From Muricea muricata (Eukaryota > Cnidaria > Anthozoa > Malacalcyonacea > Plexauridae), in contig OY979729.1 in assembly GCA_963855995.1 (NCBI GenBank), forward strand, positions 6,404,115 through 6,468,114: a stretch of 64,000 bases of DNA. Direction: 5' to 3'. Position 1 is the stretch's first letter; the number at the start of each line of letters is the position of its first letter. The position numbers were made by a program, and so were the translations under genes. Positions 1 to 10,095 of the stretch are shown here, in pieces. The notes under the pieces are model-generated. The model was not told the origin of the DNA. It saw nothing but the letters and a program-made list of their open reading frames with translations, and ran no database searches.

Positions 1-101
1 TTGGTGATGTCATAATTTTAGCTAGGTTGAAACGCCGTCAGCACGCTCAAAACATCACAAATGACGACTAGTTTCATATCCATTTCTGTAACAATCCATG
101 G

Positions 102-275
102 TGTAACGCATCAAGACATCTAAATAACATTCTCAACTTTTAACAATTTATTCAGTACCGTTCAGACATGCACAGCTCATTCTCTCCGGGCGCACAGTCA
201 CTCTCCCTCGACTACATGAAACCCTACTGCTTTAATCTTTAATGTTACTTATTTACAATTTTCTGTCTTAATGTC
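102..275 (-). repeat. gypsy-1 3' LTR, first part
   Basis: This block matches 23005-23180 over its whole length, including the stretch around the shared words CAATTTATTCAGTA and ACAGTCACTCTCCCTCGA. On the plus strand it begins TGTAACGC, which with the ending TGTTACA at 4637 gives the TG...CA form of an LTR. The match stops near 275, where the DIRS-like element begins; the remainder of the LTR resumes at 4606. The sequence 1-101 outside the LTR holds nothing I can identify. Confidence 0.65.
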
Positions 276-369
276 CTCACCGTTTAGTAAATATATATAT
301 ATATTTTGAGATATTTTATATAACGACACGCATAAGAACACACGGTTTGTGGGGTTATGGAAGTGTGGG

Positions 370-690
370 ACAACTGCTCCATATACTGTATTTTTTATCT
401 GCGAAGAGCTGGGTGCTGAGCGGTTCCCAGGGCATATACTCGTATTTAAAAGCTGGATCTTGGGGAAAGTCGATTAGGACATATACTGATTTGCAGCTGG
501 GTCCTAATCTGCCCAAAACATATACTTTTATGGATTTTGAGCTGGGTCCTGAGTCGGCTAGAACATATACTCCATTTAGAGCTGGGTCCTAGCCTGCCTT
601 GCAAGACATATACTCTGAGCTGGGCCCTGGGAAAAAAATGATCAGGGAAATATTTCTTAGAACACTGATCTGGCTCAGCACATATGCTCA
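370..690. repeat. degenerate tandem repeat near DIRS 3' end
   Basis: Five to six degenerate units of about 50-60 bp each carry GAGCTGGGTCCT-like and CATATACT words. They lie between the recombinase stop codon at 875 and the left boundary of the DIRS-like element. Unit length varies, and the units read open in more than one frame only because of the repetition. A role in the element's terminal structure is possible but not shown. Confidence 0.7.
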
Positions 691-874
691 TATGCGGAAA
701 TAGAGTGATTTTGTAAATGGGAATTGGCTGTATGCCATGTTGCCCAATTCCGTAAAGAAAACGTGAGGTCTATGGTAAAATTGCGACCTCATACTAGAGC
801 AATTGCCTCCACAATCACACAACGATAGTGTGTGTGATCCCCATAGACCGACAAACAACGCTCGAGTGTTTATC

Positions 875-1723
875 TCACTCTGCAATCAATCGTTTTGAAA
901 CGTCTGTAAGGACATTGATTGGCGTGCGAATATATCTGAGGTAACAATCGGAAGACCATCTTCCTAGCGTTTGAATAAGCCAATGAGGCAAACCTTGGGA
1001 CGCAGCTGTGGTAGCCGCTCCGATTCTAAAGCTGTGGCCTGCATAGTGAGCAGGGTGATGACCACCTTGGGCCAAAAGTATTCGTAGTTCCTTACTAAAT
1101 TGACTACGTGATAAAGGAACACCGTTTGAGTAGCAAAACAATGGTCCCGCACAGTCCGTTGGCGCACGTGAAAGGTAGGTTTGAAGAGCCCTTACTGGAC
1201 AATACATACCAGAATTGCTGCCAATGGTTATTGTGGCGGAGGCTCGAAATTGATCGGTTTTTGACGCTTTAATTCGTAGTTGCAGAAAAACCTCGTTATC
1301 CCCACGTTTTTTGTTATGAAAACTTACATCTGATCGGCAAAGGTTTGTTAAAGAATTATAAGGACCGGAGCAAGTCATTTCACCAATCCGCAAAAACCCG
1401 AAAAATGCTATGGAAATCGCTGCCCAAATCATGGTTTCATCATGTGTCGGTGATGTCCGTGAGTGTAGTATGCGGTGAAACAATTTTAAATGGTCTAATG
1501 CAATTGGTAGGCGTGTTCTTGTAGACACTCCTTTTACTCGCTTTATACCTCGCAAAATATAGTGTAGGCGTTGAAATTTGGTGATTTGAAGGTCGTAGCC
1601 GTTAACCAAATGCATATGGCGTACTGCTGCAAGATAGACTTTGATGGTGTCGGGATTTACCGTCTTAGCGAGAAAAACAGCAAAGTAAATCAGAGTGTTT
1701 TCCGTGGTTGGCAGAAGAGGCAC
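875..1723 (-). CDS. DIRS-type tyrosine recombinase
   Basis: Tyrosine recombinase of the DIRS group, which integrates the circular cDNA of the element. The N-terminal half (to about residue 90) resembles a SAM-like core-binding domain; the catalytic half carries FLRIGEM (first Arg), the HSFRIGAATTAA box (His-x-x-Arg) and GRWSSDCYLRYIRTP with the candidate nucleophilic Tyr near the C-terminus. The frame is intact for 282 codons. It stays open upstream to about position 1855, overlapping the end of the RNase H frame, and that extra stretch also looks like coding sequence; no ATG is obvious, so the protein may be made as a frameshift product or from a spliced message. All catalytic residues I can check are present. 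Confidence 0.8.
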   Translation of the reverse strand: MPLLPTTENTLIYFAVFLAKTVNPDTIKVYLAAVRHMHLVNGYDLQITKFQRLHYILRGIKRVKGVSTRTRLPIALDHLKLFHRILHSRTSPTHDETMIWAAISIAFFGFLRIGEMTCSGPYNSLTNLCRSDVSFHNKKRGDNEVFLQLRIKASKTDQFRASATITIGSNSGMYCPVRALQTYLSRAPTDCAGPLFCYSNGVPLSRSQFSKELRILLAQGGHHPAHYAGHSFRIGAATTAASQGLPHWLIQTLGRWSSDCYLRYIRTPINVLTDVSKRLIAE

Positions 1724-1839
1724 ATACTTATGTAAATGAAATTGATAGTAGAAATTCGTGAACTGTTTTTCGCCACTGCTATAAGTTTTAATCGTACCTT
1801 GAGCTAACGAAGCAAGTTGATAACGACGTAAGTCAGCGT

Positions 1840-3867
1840 CTAGAGACGAGAAAGTTCCTCTGGTAGAGGTTGAGGTTGACGGTCCGCATGCGGTGCTAGC
1901 CGCCGAAATCTGGTTTGCTGAAAACGGGAGATAGAATCAGCAATGTCATTATAATGACCAGGCACATGTAAGGCTTTGAAATAAAAGTTATATTTAAGTG
2001 TTTGTAAGGTTAGAGCACGCACTAAGTCCATAATACGAGGGCTTTTTGAACGTTTGGAATTGACTAAAGAAACTACTGCCTGGTTATCGCAGTAAAACAC
2101 AATTCGTTTTTGAGCCCATAAAGGTGCCCATATGTAGGAAGCTACCACAATAGCATAGAGCTATCGCCAGTCAATGCTGATATTTTTTGTGGTAAGTGTT
2201 TGGTGAGGCAACCATTTACCCTGAAACCACTGGGTGCGAAAAATTCCCCCAAAACCAAGGGTCCCGGAGGCATCCGTATAAAGAGAAAGGTTTGTAGAAT
2301 TTTCCCAGAAAGAGTTGAGAAATAAACTTGTCCCATTCCAGTCTTTAAGAAAAATTTGCCACATTTTTACATCTTCGCGAAAACCATTCGTCAAGCGAAT
2401 GTGATGATGTGGTTTGGAGACACCCCGTGTTAGATTTATGATACGTTGCAGAAAAGCTCGACCCGGGGGAATTACTTTGCATGCAAAATTTAATGTGCCA
2501 ATTAGTGATTGGAGCTCTTGGAGTGTAGCTGACTTTTTTGTGTGCCACGAATTTAAATCACCAAATAGACGGTCCAATTTATCGGATGGGAGACGAACCT
2601 CCATCTTTTGTGAGTCAATGATAATGCCTAGAAATTCTATAATGAGACTGGGTCCTTCCGTTTTATGTTCTGCAATAGGAACACCTAACGTGCGGAATGT
2701 TAACAACATGCTAGAAAGGCCAGTTTGGCATGCTTGAGAAGGTAGCCCAGTTTGGGCCGGTAGTTCCATGATGAGAAAATCGTCTAGGATGTGCCCAACA
2801 TAGCTTATATAACATTTGTTGAGTAAAATCCATTCAAGTGCATCTGAAAGTTGATTGAAAATATACGGCGCACTACGCAGACCAAATGGCAACACTTTGT
2901 CAAAATAATAGGACTTGTTCCAATATATGCCTAATAACTCCCAGTCGTCAGGATGAACAGGGAATTGACGAAAAGCAGATTCTATGTCAGTTTTAGCTAG
3001 ATAAGTGCCTCTGCCTAATCGGATTAAAGCCGCAATTGCGTCGTCGATTTTTATGTACTGCAATGAAAAATCGTCTTTCTCGATGGAGGAATTGATTGAT
3101 TCTCCCGTTTTTGGGAACGAGAGATGAAAAATGGTTCGAAATTTATCTGAATGCTTTTTAGGTACAATGCCAATCGGCGAAACCTGTAAATTAGCAAATG
3201 GGGGATTGGTGAAAGGACCAGCTGTGTGGCCAAGAGCAACTTCCTTAGCTAAGTTAGTTGAAACAATATTTGGATTGTCAATAGCAGACTTGAGGTTTTT
3301 CGAAAATCTTGACATGCGAGGACCATCGTAACCGAGACGGGCACCGAAACGCAAGTCTGAACAGAGTTTCAAAACGAATGATGAATTAGGATGCCCACAA
3401 AGAGCACCTTCGAGCGCGTCAACGCGAATTGGCGTAACTATGGTAAAATCTAAAGGTATTGAATTACTGCTATTATATATACTACACTTTAAACTAACAG
3501 TTCTATTTTTTGTTGGTCTTCGCGGAGCTACGGGCTGATTGTGAAGGGTGGTCGTCGCTGTGATAGTTTTCCCAACGGGGTCGTGGACATTGGTACCCAG
3601 GATGGTTCCCCCCACAGCCAATTCGGTTACATCGGTGAGTGTAAGGGCAATTGGGTCGTAATGGGCAAGGTCTACCCCTGTTGTAGCTGTGGCAAATTCC
3701 GTCCCTCGCTGCCCCAGCTTTGTTTGAGGGTCCGTTAGAAAAAAGGGAATAATCTTCCCGCAACTGAGTAGAGCTAGCGGTGAAAATACGCAACCATAAC
3801 TGCATGTCAATGTTGGCCCACGACAATGTTCGACACGCGGCGGCTTTATAGCGAAATTTATGGTCAT
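1840..3867 (-). pseudogene. DIRS-like reverse transcriptase-RNase H, one in-frame stop
   Basis: RT motifs in order: YLAKTDIESAFRQFPVHP (motif A Asp), LPFGLRSAPYIFNQL (motif B) and HILDDFLIM (motif C, with ILDD in place of YxDD). RNase H follows with YTDASGTLGFGG, FYCDNQAVVSLVN and HVPGHYNDIADSISR, carrying the expected acidic residues. A single in-frame TAG at 2163-2161 separates the first RNase H Asp from the rest; the frame then continues to 1840. The N-terminal 120 codons overlap the gag frame. The function is cDNA synthesis for the DIRS-like element. With one stop as the main defect, the copy is recently dead or just polymorphic. Confidence 0.8.
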
Positions 3868-4206
3868 ATATGCACCAGCCTAAACTGCCATGCGTTTTTG
3901 CCGCATGACGGATGGTTTCCATGTACTGTAAAAGTTCTGATGCGCGATTTGGAAATTTTTGTACTATGATTAACATATACGTGTTGAAAGCGGTTGTCCA
4001 CTCTTCAATGTTAGTCAGCACTTGAGGCTTGCGCGGTGTTAATGAGATTCCCGTAGAGGAAATTGTGAAATTTCGCGGCAAAGGTTCTTCAATTCTGAAA
4101 TTGATAACTCGCCCAAATTGCTCGGTACTACGACGGACGGTTGAGTACTGGACGGTCGTTGATCCTGCTGACGAACTCGTGATCGTGGTTTGCTAACTCT
4201 TGGCAT
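3503..4206 (-). pseudogene. DIRS-like Gag with cysteine-rich motif
   Basis: A start codon at 4206-4204 opens a basic N-terminus followed by a short helix (LGELSISELKNLCRE) resembling the SAP-like start of YR-retroelement Gag proteins. Between about 4080 and 4055 the frame shifts by one base and continues to 3503. The C-terminal part has the Cys/His-rich stretch CHSYNRGRPCPLRPNCPYTH followed by CNRIGCGGNHPGYQC, a plausible nucleic-acid-binding knuckle. The last 360 bases overlap the RT frame. Assignment as Gag rests on position and the Cys/His cluster rather than on a recognised family. Confidence 0.6.
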
Positions 4207-4605
4207 TATTTTTGGTGAACGTTTAGAAATGGTAAACGTGAAACGATTAATTTTTTAAACGATTCTTCAAATGATTCTTTACAGCTCGCAATCCAAGTAA
4301 GAATGATATAGGCAGATAAGGCTAACACGGATATCTGACCATGTTTAACTACAGTTTCATTGTTATAGTTATGAATAGGTCAAACATAGTGGTTTGGACA
4401 ATAATTCATAGACGATACTGGGTGCAGTAGCCTACGGGTTTTTGGCAAGCAATAATGAAAATCTGTGATAGAGTCTTCCTTTGTTTAGGCAATATTAGCT
4501 TTCGAGTTGGCTTAACATAGACATTTTAAATCTATAATTTTTTAGGTCTAGCGCATTGAGTATCGTCCATTAACAATAATTTGTACTCGTAAAAATTACC
4601 ATATA

Positions 4606-4637
4606 ACAGTGTCAAGCAATTACAACATCATGTTACA
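4606..4637 (-). repeat. gypsy-1 3' LTR, second part
   Basis: The bases GTGTCAAGCAATTACAACATCATGTTACA match 23180-23207 of the other LTR and complete the LTR interrupted by the DIRS-like element. The end TGTTACA gives the TG...CA inverted ends. A short purine-rich stretch on the minus strand near 4660 would be the polypurine tract. Confidence 0.6.
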
Positions 4638-4644
4638 CTATCCC

Positions 4645-5340
4645 TCAACAATAGCACCCATGCCCATGCACAAATAACAATAGTACAAATGTGTCTGCCC
4701 GGGAGTAGTACCCACGAAAGCCGTACTGATCAGGCGCATGAACATTTTGCCTGAGATTCCTGGGCCTAACCCCTGGGATATGTGGAGCATTGTCGCAGTG
4801 AGGTTGAACGTTGTCTGTGGGAATAGTGTAAATCACCTGGTCGCTCCCAAGTTCTAGAGCAGGGCAGACAACCTTGCCGTTATCCACTGGTGCGTAGCCA
4901 CGTTTCAACCAATCTTGATGAACCACCGTAATCTTACTTGTGCTCGATCTTATTTTGTTGTCGACACCCATCCTCTAAACGATTTCAAATGGCCCAATCC
5001 ACTTGCCCCAATTTACATCCAGTCAAAAACTATTTCATAGGGAGACGTTTCCTAGGGATTCTTGGTGACTAGTGTTGTATACGAAAACTCCATAATCCCG
5101 ATCGTTGTCATGTTTGTTACAAAATGCCGCTGACATTTCCTGCAGTATTCTATTTTGTCTCTCCACTTCCTCGTCGCAATGAGTTTGATACACAGTTGTT
5201 CGAGTTTTTGTAATTCCCATTAATTGTAGACCTTGTGCTTTAATGTGCTTTCAAAATTTGCACCTTGATCAGAATGCAAGAGAACTGGAGGTCTGAAGCG
5301 ATTCAAAACTCCATCAACAAGTATTTTTGTAGATAGATGT
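4645..5340 (-). pseudogene. gypsy-1 integrase core and C-terminus
   Basis: Read on the minus strand from 5340, the segment gives LLHSDQGANFES (second catalytic Asp of a DDE integrase), then GITKTRTTVYQTH and the EERQN-type region with the catalytic Glu, then a C-terminal chromatin-side region ending in KITVVHQDWLKRG, which matches the usual end of gypsy Pol before the polypurine tract. At least two frameshifts or stops separate these pieces (one near 5225, one near 5030), so no integrase can be made. Neighbours are the LTR at 4637 and the RNase H/integrase start at 5490-5946. Confidence 0.7.
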
Positions 5341-5489
5341 TTTTTGTTTTTAATAAAAACTACTTTGCAGCCCTAGGGCTGAATTACGTAGATTTTTACA
5401 AATGTATGAACAATAAGACTATAAGCTCAGTTGAGTTAACTATGTACGTAATAAATCACTATATTTACAAAAGGTTGACACAATTGGTA
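5341..5489. other. no recognisable coding; deletion or insertion scar in gypsy-1
   Basis: Integrase similarity stops near 5340 and resumes near 5490. The 150 bases between them are AT-rich and show no motif I can name. Confidence 0.4.
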
Positions 5490-5946
5490 GAACTAGGATA
5501 TGCTTGTTACAGCGATTGGCCTCTGGCAAGGGCCCCATGCATGTGATCGATGGCCCAAAACCTAAATGGCTCGCTAGCTTGTAAATTTTGTAGCGGCGCT
5601 GAGCGATTGTTGATAGCTGGTTCTTTCGATGCATCTGTATGTAGTCGAAATTCTCGACCGAATTTGGGATGAATTAAGACCGGTGACTCTCATGGACATG
5701 AAATGCTTTTTCACAGTCTGTGGTCACGTTAAACTGCGTGCAGTTTGTTTTCGTGGTCAGTTTAGTGAGCGATGCCGAAATAGTTGCATTATTTTAAAAA
5801 AAACGGTGGTAGTTTCCCGACAATCCTAAGAAATTTCGGACTTCTTTTACTGTTTTTGACATTCTGTTTTATTGATTCAACTTTTGTCGGAAGGGGCTAA
5901 ATAACTCCATGCACCTTCGAAAATCACATGTCCGAGATGATGAACT
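5490..5946 (-). pseudogene. gypsy-1 RT C-terminus, RNase H and integrase start
   Basis: On the minus strand, 5946-5850 gives QVHHLGHVIFEG, the conserved segment after the RT palm of gypsy Pol, followed by the EVR-FLGL-like connector in broken frames. Around 5670-5600 FGREFRLHTDASKEPA marks the first RNase H Asp, and 5560-5490 gives an integrase-start-like WAIDHMHGPLPEANR...HILVL. Several stops are present and most of RNase H is deleted. The upstream palm is missing because a Copia-like LTR begins at 5947. Confidence 0.6.
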
Positions 5947-6174
5947 TGTTGGGAATGCCGCTAGAGGCTAAAGTTTGAACCAGTACACTCACAATATAGT
6001 TTTATAATTTATTAAAATCACGGTCTAAATCATCACTCACGATCGCTGCATGTTGACTCTACTCACTAACCAGATCCAACTATTTGTCTCTTATCACTCG
6101 ACTTACTCATTCCCTATGACGCATGCATTGATTTGATTGATTAGATAAATTATCATAATTACATATTACCAACA
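5947..6174 (-). repeat. Copia-like LTR (probable 3' LTR)
   Basis: The block is bounded on the plus strand by TGTTGGGAATG and ATTACCAACA, inverted ends of the TGTTGG...CCAACA type common in Copia elements. Immediately to its right (minus-strand upstream) is GTAGGGGGAGAGTGCTG, a good polypurine tract. It interrupts gypsy-1 RT. No Copia coding sequence and no second LTR were found in the following kilobase, so this could be a 3' end left after deletion. Confidence 0.45.
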
Positions 6175-7097
6175 ATTTTCAGCACTCTCCCCCTACTCGT
6201 TTCTGAAGGAAACGAATATAAAGTTCATGCTTCGTTCACCTAAATGAATAAATGTTACGATTGAATTCGTTCCGAATGCAGTTTTTTCAGGATCTTCCGG
6301 GTCGACAGAGATATACTATATACCGTGAGCTTCGAATCAAGCTCGGAGTAGATTCCTTATAAATTTTAATATTTGTTACCATTTGCTTTGCAAATTAGCT
6401 TTTCGTTAGTGAAAAATAGAAAATAAAACTAAAGCTCTTATCTACATTCATACCCATGTGTAACTCCATGCATCAGCGCGACAAAGGCAACATATAACAC
6501 TCCTTGCTATCGCGTGCTCACTGGAGGATGCACGTTGTCACTCATTTATTTCAGGTTAATGTAAGTTAGAGTTAAATACAGAGAAGGAGGGATTTATGGC
6601 GTATAAACTAACTTATTTAACTAATTTATTTTATTTTTGAGGAGGTTTTCTAATAGAATCTTTCGACTTTAAACAATTTAAGTCGAAATTCGTCGAGATT
6701 TTTCCACAAGTTTGATCTAATTATTTATTCAAGGGCTGTATCTGAGATACAGCCCGCGGTACATCAAAGAAAACCGACTCAAAAATAAAATAAGTGCTAT
6801 CACATCAATGGAGGTATAGTACCAGACTGTATAATTGGTGTATGTTTACATCAAGTAGGTCTATTACACTAGACGACAGAGAGTTATATTAAATATGCGA
6901 GCGCTCTAAGGATGACAAAACCCCACTGTGCTCGTTACAGTTATTCTAGGAGAAAAATCCCGGCCCTAAGAGCATAACTCCCTGGACCTGCCGGGCTCGG
7001 CGAAAATAAAGTATTATGTCAGATGAATAGGTAGATATTTAGATATGGATATATATACATGTTCTCAGATTCCTAAAGACTTTGATACTGATAGCAT
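6175..7097. other. non-coding stretch with one copy of a 100-bp direct repeat
   Basis: After the polypurine-like tract at 6182-6200 I see no coding motif. A 100-bp sequence at 6435-6534 is repeated at 7579-7678. The rest is AT-rich and unassigned. Confidence 0.5.
6435..6534. repeat. 100-bp direct repeat, copy 1
   Basis: This copy begins CTCTTATCTACATTCATACC and ends CTGGAGGATGCACG; it matches 7579-7678 with only a few differences over the full 100 bases. The two copies bracket the Ngaro-like recombinase. Split direct repeats are a known feature of Ngaro/DIRS-group termini, so this may be a terminal repeat rather than a random duplication. Confidence 0.75.
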
Positions 7098-7613
7098 CTA
7101 GTCCAAATTATCCTTACCATAACCGTCCTTGGCATTTTCACTAACCCAACGACCATGACGTTTGAACATTCTGTCTTTTACACCAGCATTCGCAGCTGCT
7201 GTTGCGCCCCCGGAGCGCAAGCTATGTACAGCAATCTTCGACACGTCCGTCAGGCCCTTGAACGAAGTGCTTCCTTCACTATTTCTCTCGCTCTTGTATA
7301 AGTAATACCACGAACTCTGGAATCTTTTGATCGCAGCAGGGATCTGAACAAAGGCGAATCATATCTTTTTTCCGGCAGCAATATAATGTTCTAAGGCTTT
7401 CACAGGGCAAGTAGGTTGACCGAAACGTGCAATAACAATCCAAGCGCCCTGCCGGAGCTGATCTGTCTTAGAAGACTCTAAAAGGATAGATACATAAGAT
7501 GGAAAAAACTTAACATCAGAAACTTTGATAGATGAAAAACGCGGGAAAACGCTAATTAGCAAACGCGGAAAAATACATCTCTTATCTACATTCATACCCA
7601 TGTGTAACTCCAT
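7098..7613 (-). pseudogene. Ngaro/Crypton-like tyrosine recombinase remnant
   Basis: The minus-strand frame 7613-7359 contains SILLESSKTDQLRQGAW and PTCPVKALEHYI, typical of the central part of this recombinase group. After a break near 7330 the C-terminal half reads AVHSLRSGGATAAANAG (His-x-x-Arg box) and HGRWVSENAKDGYGKDNLD, with the nucleophile-region Tyr, ending at a stop at 7100-7098. The N-terminal domain is absent, and the first twelve codons lie in the 100-bp direct repeat, so the reading frame start is not genuine. Together with the RT remnants at 7949-8830 it looks like an internally deleted Ngaro-type element. Confidence 0.7.
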
Positions 7614-7678
7614 GCATCAGGACAACAAAAGCAACATATAACACTCCTTGCTATCGCGTGCTCACTGGAGGATGCACG
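7579..7678. repeat. 100-bp direct repeat, copy 2
   Basis: Second copy of the repeat at 6435-6534, same orientation. It lies between the recombinase remnant and the RT/RNase H remnant of the Ngaro-like element. A 28-base word next to it (7548-7576, ending GCAAACGCGGAAAAATACAT) also recurs at 8998-9026, just outside the other end of the remnant. Confidence 0.75.
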
Positions 7679-7948
7679 CCCCAAGAGTACAAAGAAAGCA
7701 AGGTGAAATGCAGGGCATTTCTTGGGCATGAACATCCTTTAATTAGCTACGAAGGGCATAAATACCCGCTATAAACATAAGTTGGCTTATATTTGATAAG
7801 ATTAAATATACATACACTTGAGACGGTTTTCCACACAGTTGAGCAGTCATACCTTTACAGGTTAAAGTCAACTCGCAGAGCTAACATGCGAAATGTTAAG
7901 TCTTGGTTTCCAAAAATGCTGCCACAGTTACCAGGGCAAGATGCGTTT

Positions 7949-8830
7949 TTATAAGGCGGTAAAAGTCCAAATCAACGGCCAAAACGGAGCTGAATACCAA
8001 AGTGGGATAATGAGTGTTCCCTGAGCTTTGCAATTGGACATATGTAAAAGAACGCGGGGTATAAGACAAATAGGAGGACAAACGCAATTATTCTCCCCGC
8101 TCCAAACCATGCTCAAAAACTTTCCTGACGACTGGACAGCAACATGCAATGGATTACAAAATTCCGGATAATTTGCAACTTTCTCGTACACATCCACTGG
8201 CCAACAATTCCGAAATGGCTTCGCGAACAAAACTGTCTCTGCGCGTGGCTGAAGAGTGATTTTCAATTGAATATGGCGGGGGAGTAATTTGAAAGGGAAT
8301 TTTGTACACATGCTCTATGATATCTAAAACAAATTCTGAAGCACAAATAGTGTCACGCCAAAACGATGCACAAGCGCGAAGTTTACCATGAAAAATTTCG
8401 GAATAATGCACTCCTTGTTCGATTTCCCAACAATCTTCAGCTGCAGGAATGTTAGGCATTTGACTTGTTCCTGACAGAACAGGAACTAGCCCAATGTCCT
8501 CGTTTGCCGCATCGAAAACACAAGTCGAGAGCTTTGAAGGAGTGGGCACAATGTGACGAGTATCTACCTTGGGGCCGAAAATACGCGAAATTAGGTGGGA
8601 GGGACCCATGTGCAACACTGTGACGAGTAGAGACAAACAGACAATGACAACTGAGCTTGTGCTGTCAACAGATTTGTTTGAAGATTCTGTATTTGAGAAT
8701 TCACGGCTAAAAGAATAGCGTGCTTTTGAGCCTCTAATATATCGCCCAAATCAGTCGGGATGGGCGCTGCTGAGGAAGGTTGTCCCGATAGTATAGAATG
8801 ACTGCTTCTTTCCTGTTGTTCTTCCGCCAT
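7949..8830 (-). pseudogene. Ngaro-like Gag/RT remnant, internally deleted
   Basis: From 8830 a Gag-like start (MAEEQQERSSHS...) gives way to a frame (8636-8154) containing ASEFVLDIIEHVYKIPF and TPPPYSIENHSSA, the region just before the RT fingers of Ngaro-type Pol. The frame 8311-7949 then jumps to GENNCVCPPICLIPRVLLHM and GTLIIPLWYSAPFWPL, which is the region after RNase H. The RT palm and RNase H core are therefore deleted. This matches the organisation RT/RH followed by recombinase and ties to the recombinase remnant at 7613-7098. Confidence 0.65.
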
Positions 8831-9026
8831 GAACGACGCAAATGTATTTCACTTTTGTGGGATGTTGGAGTTCAGAGATGACAATTTTTGAGTGAGCCTC
8901 CAGCGAAGACACCAAGATGAATAATACCATGCAACGCGACCTTATATACTCTTACCAAATCCCTTGGGTATGCATACCGATAAGAGCATATTTTTCCGCT
9001 AATTGGCAAACGCGGAAAAATACATG

Positions 9027-9915
9027 ACTTTAAATTATCCTGAAAAAGGTTTGAAAAATCTATACCGTACCATAAGCATAGATATAGATACAGTATTAAA
9101 GCATTGTTAAATGAGCGTAAAACGGATTGTCAGACTGAGGTCTTTTGAGGCAAAACATTTCGTAGTTTTCGTTTATCGTCCAAGATATGGAAACCGGTTC
9201 AAATACGGATTTTTACAGGCGGCATTTGACGGGACCGTTAAGATACTAATGCCTTGGATTAATCTTTTGGCTTTTCGCGGATTTTTTAGGTAGTTTTAGT
9301 GACATTCAGGGATTTTTTAGGCGTACGAGACTGTTTTGAGTAGACATACACGGTCTTCGGAGCATTTTTATTTTTTAAGAAAATTGTAGAAGTAGCAACT
9401 CTGATGAAGATTAGTAGCAACTCTGATCAAGTTTACAAAGATGCATGCAAGCGCCGGCGAAAATTGTCAATTCGCCAACATTCAGCAAGACGTATGAAGA
9501 AATTTGATGTCCGTGCCATGCAAAACGTTCTCGCAAAAATGTTATAATTATAATATTAGCAATATTAATAGGCTATGAAAAATCTAAAATGCAAAAATGT
9601 ACCGGTAACTTGTAAACTGATGTGAAAATTACAACCCTCAAACTTGCTTAACGACTCTTCTTCAAATTTGTCGCCACGTTTTATACAACGATTTAGCTAT
9701 GATTTTGTCTGCCTCGGTTTTGTGATGCGTCTTGACGACTTATTCCACTGGACGCAAGCATATCGGGCTGCCGGTCAGCTCATATTACATGTCCTTTCTC
9801 TTGCAACACGCGCTCTGGGGAGGTCTGTCCTCATAGTCTAGAAAAAGCTGTCGGTCAGCTCATATTACATTTCTTTACAACTTACGAATTGAAAATAGCT
9901 TGTTTCTGTTTAAAA
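9027..9915. other. no gene recognised
   Basis: The stretch has open frames of about 60 codons without recognisable motifs. The word CGGTCAGCTCATATTACAT occurs twice (near 9773 and 9851), a small local duplication. Confidence 0.5.
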
Positions 9916-10095
9916 CATGGCTAAACCAACACGGCTATATTCTGAGGTTGCTAGTTCGAGCGGGAATGAAACAGATCGATCAATGTATCCCACGGAAGCG
10001 CCTGACTGGCAAAACATGGCTTGGTTAACTGGCTAAAGGATTACCATGAGGAAGGTGAGCACGTTACTCTCAAGAAGGCTTTATGTTTAAGCAAG
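9916..10095 (+). pseudogene. degenerate exon of the SWIM/MULE-like gene family, copy a
   Basis: The segment encodes a Ser/acid-rich piece (EVASSSGNETDRSMYP) followed by a WLTG-RI-TM...L pattern, and ends at a GT-donor-like AAG|GTACGC at about 10095. A related, diverged segment occurs at 11160-11330. The similarity between the two (SM-P....SPT..W, LKDY or RITM, RRL) suggests a duplicated first exon. Function is unknown. Confidence 0.3.

Larger units (their letters stand above)
276..4605 (-). mobile_element. DIRS-like tyrosine-recombinase retrotransposon
   Basis: The element encodes, in order on the minus strand, a Gag-like protein (4206-3503), reverse transcriptase plus RNase H (3867-1840) and a tyrosine recombinase (about 1855-875). 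RT together with a tyrosine recombinase in place of an integrase defines the DIRS/Ngaro/PAT group. No methyltransferase domain was seen. Its boundaries are inferred from the interrupted LTR: LTR sequence stops near 275 and resumes at 4606, so the inserted length is about 4.3 kb. No target duplication is evident, as expected for recombinase-mediated integration. The frames carry few defects (one stop in RNase H, one frameshift in gag), so this copy is younger than the gypsy it sits in. Confidence 0.7.

Noticed and set aside
347-691. 81-codon frames on both strands at 347-691
   Set aside because: They are produced by the degenerate tandem repeat, open in both directions.
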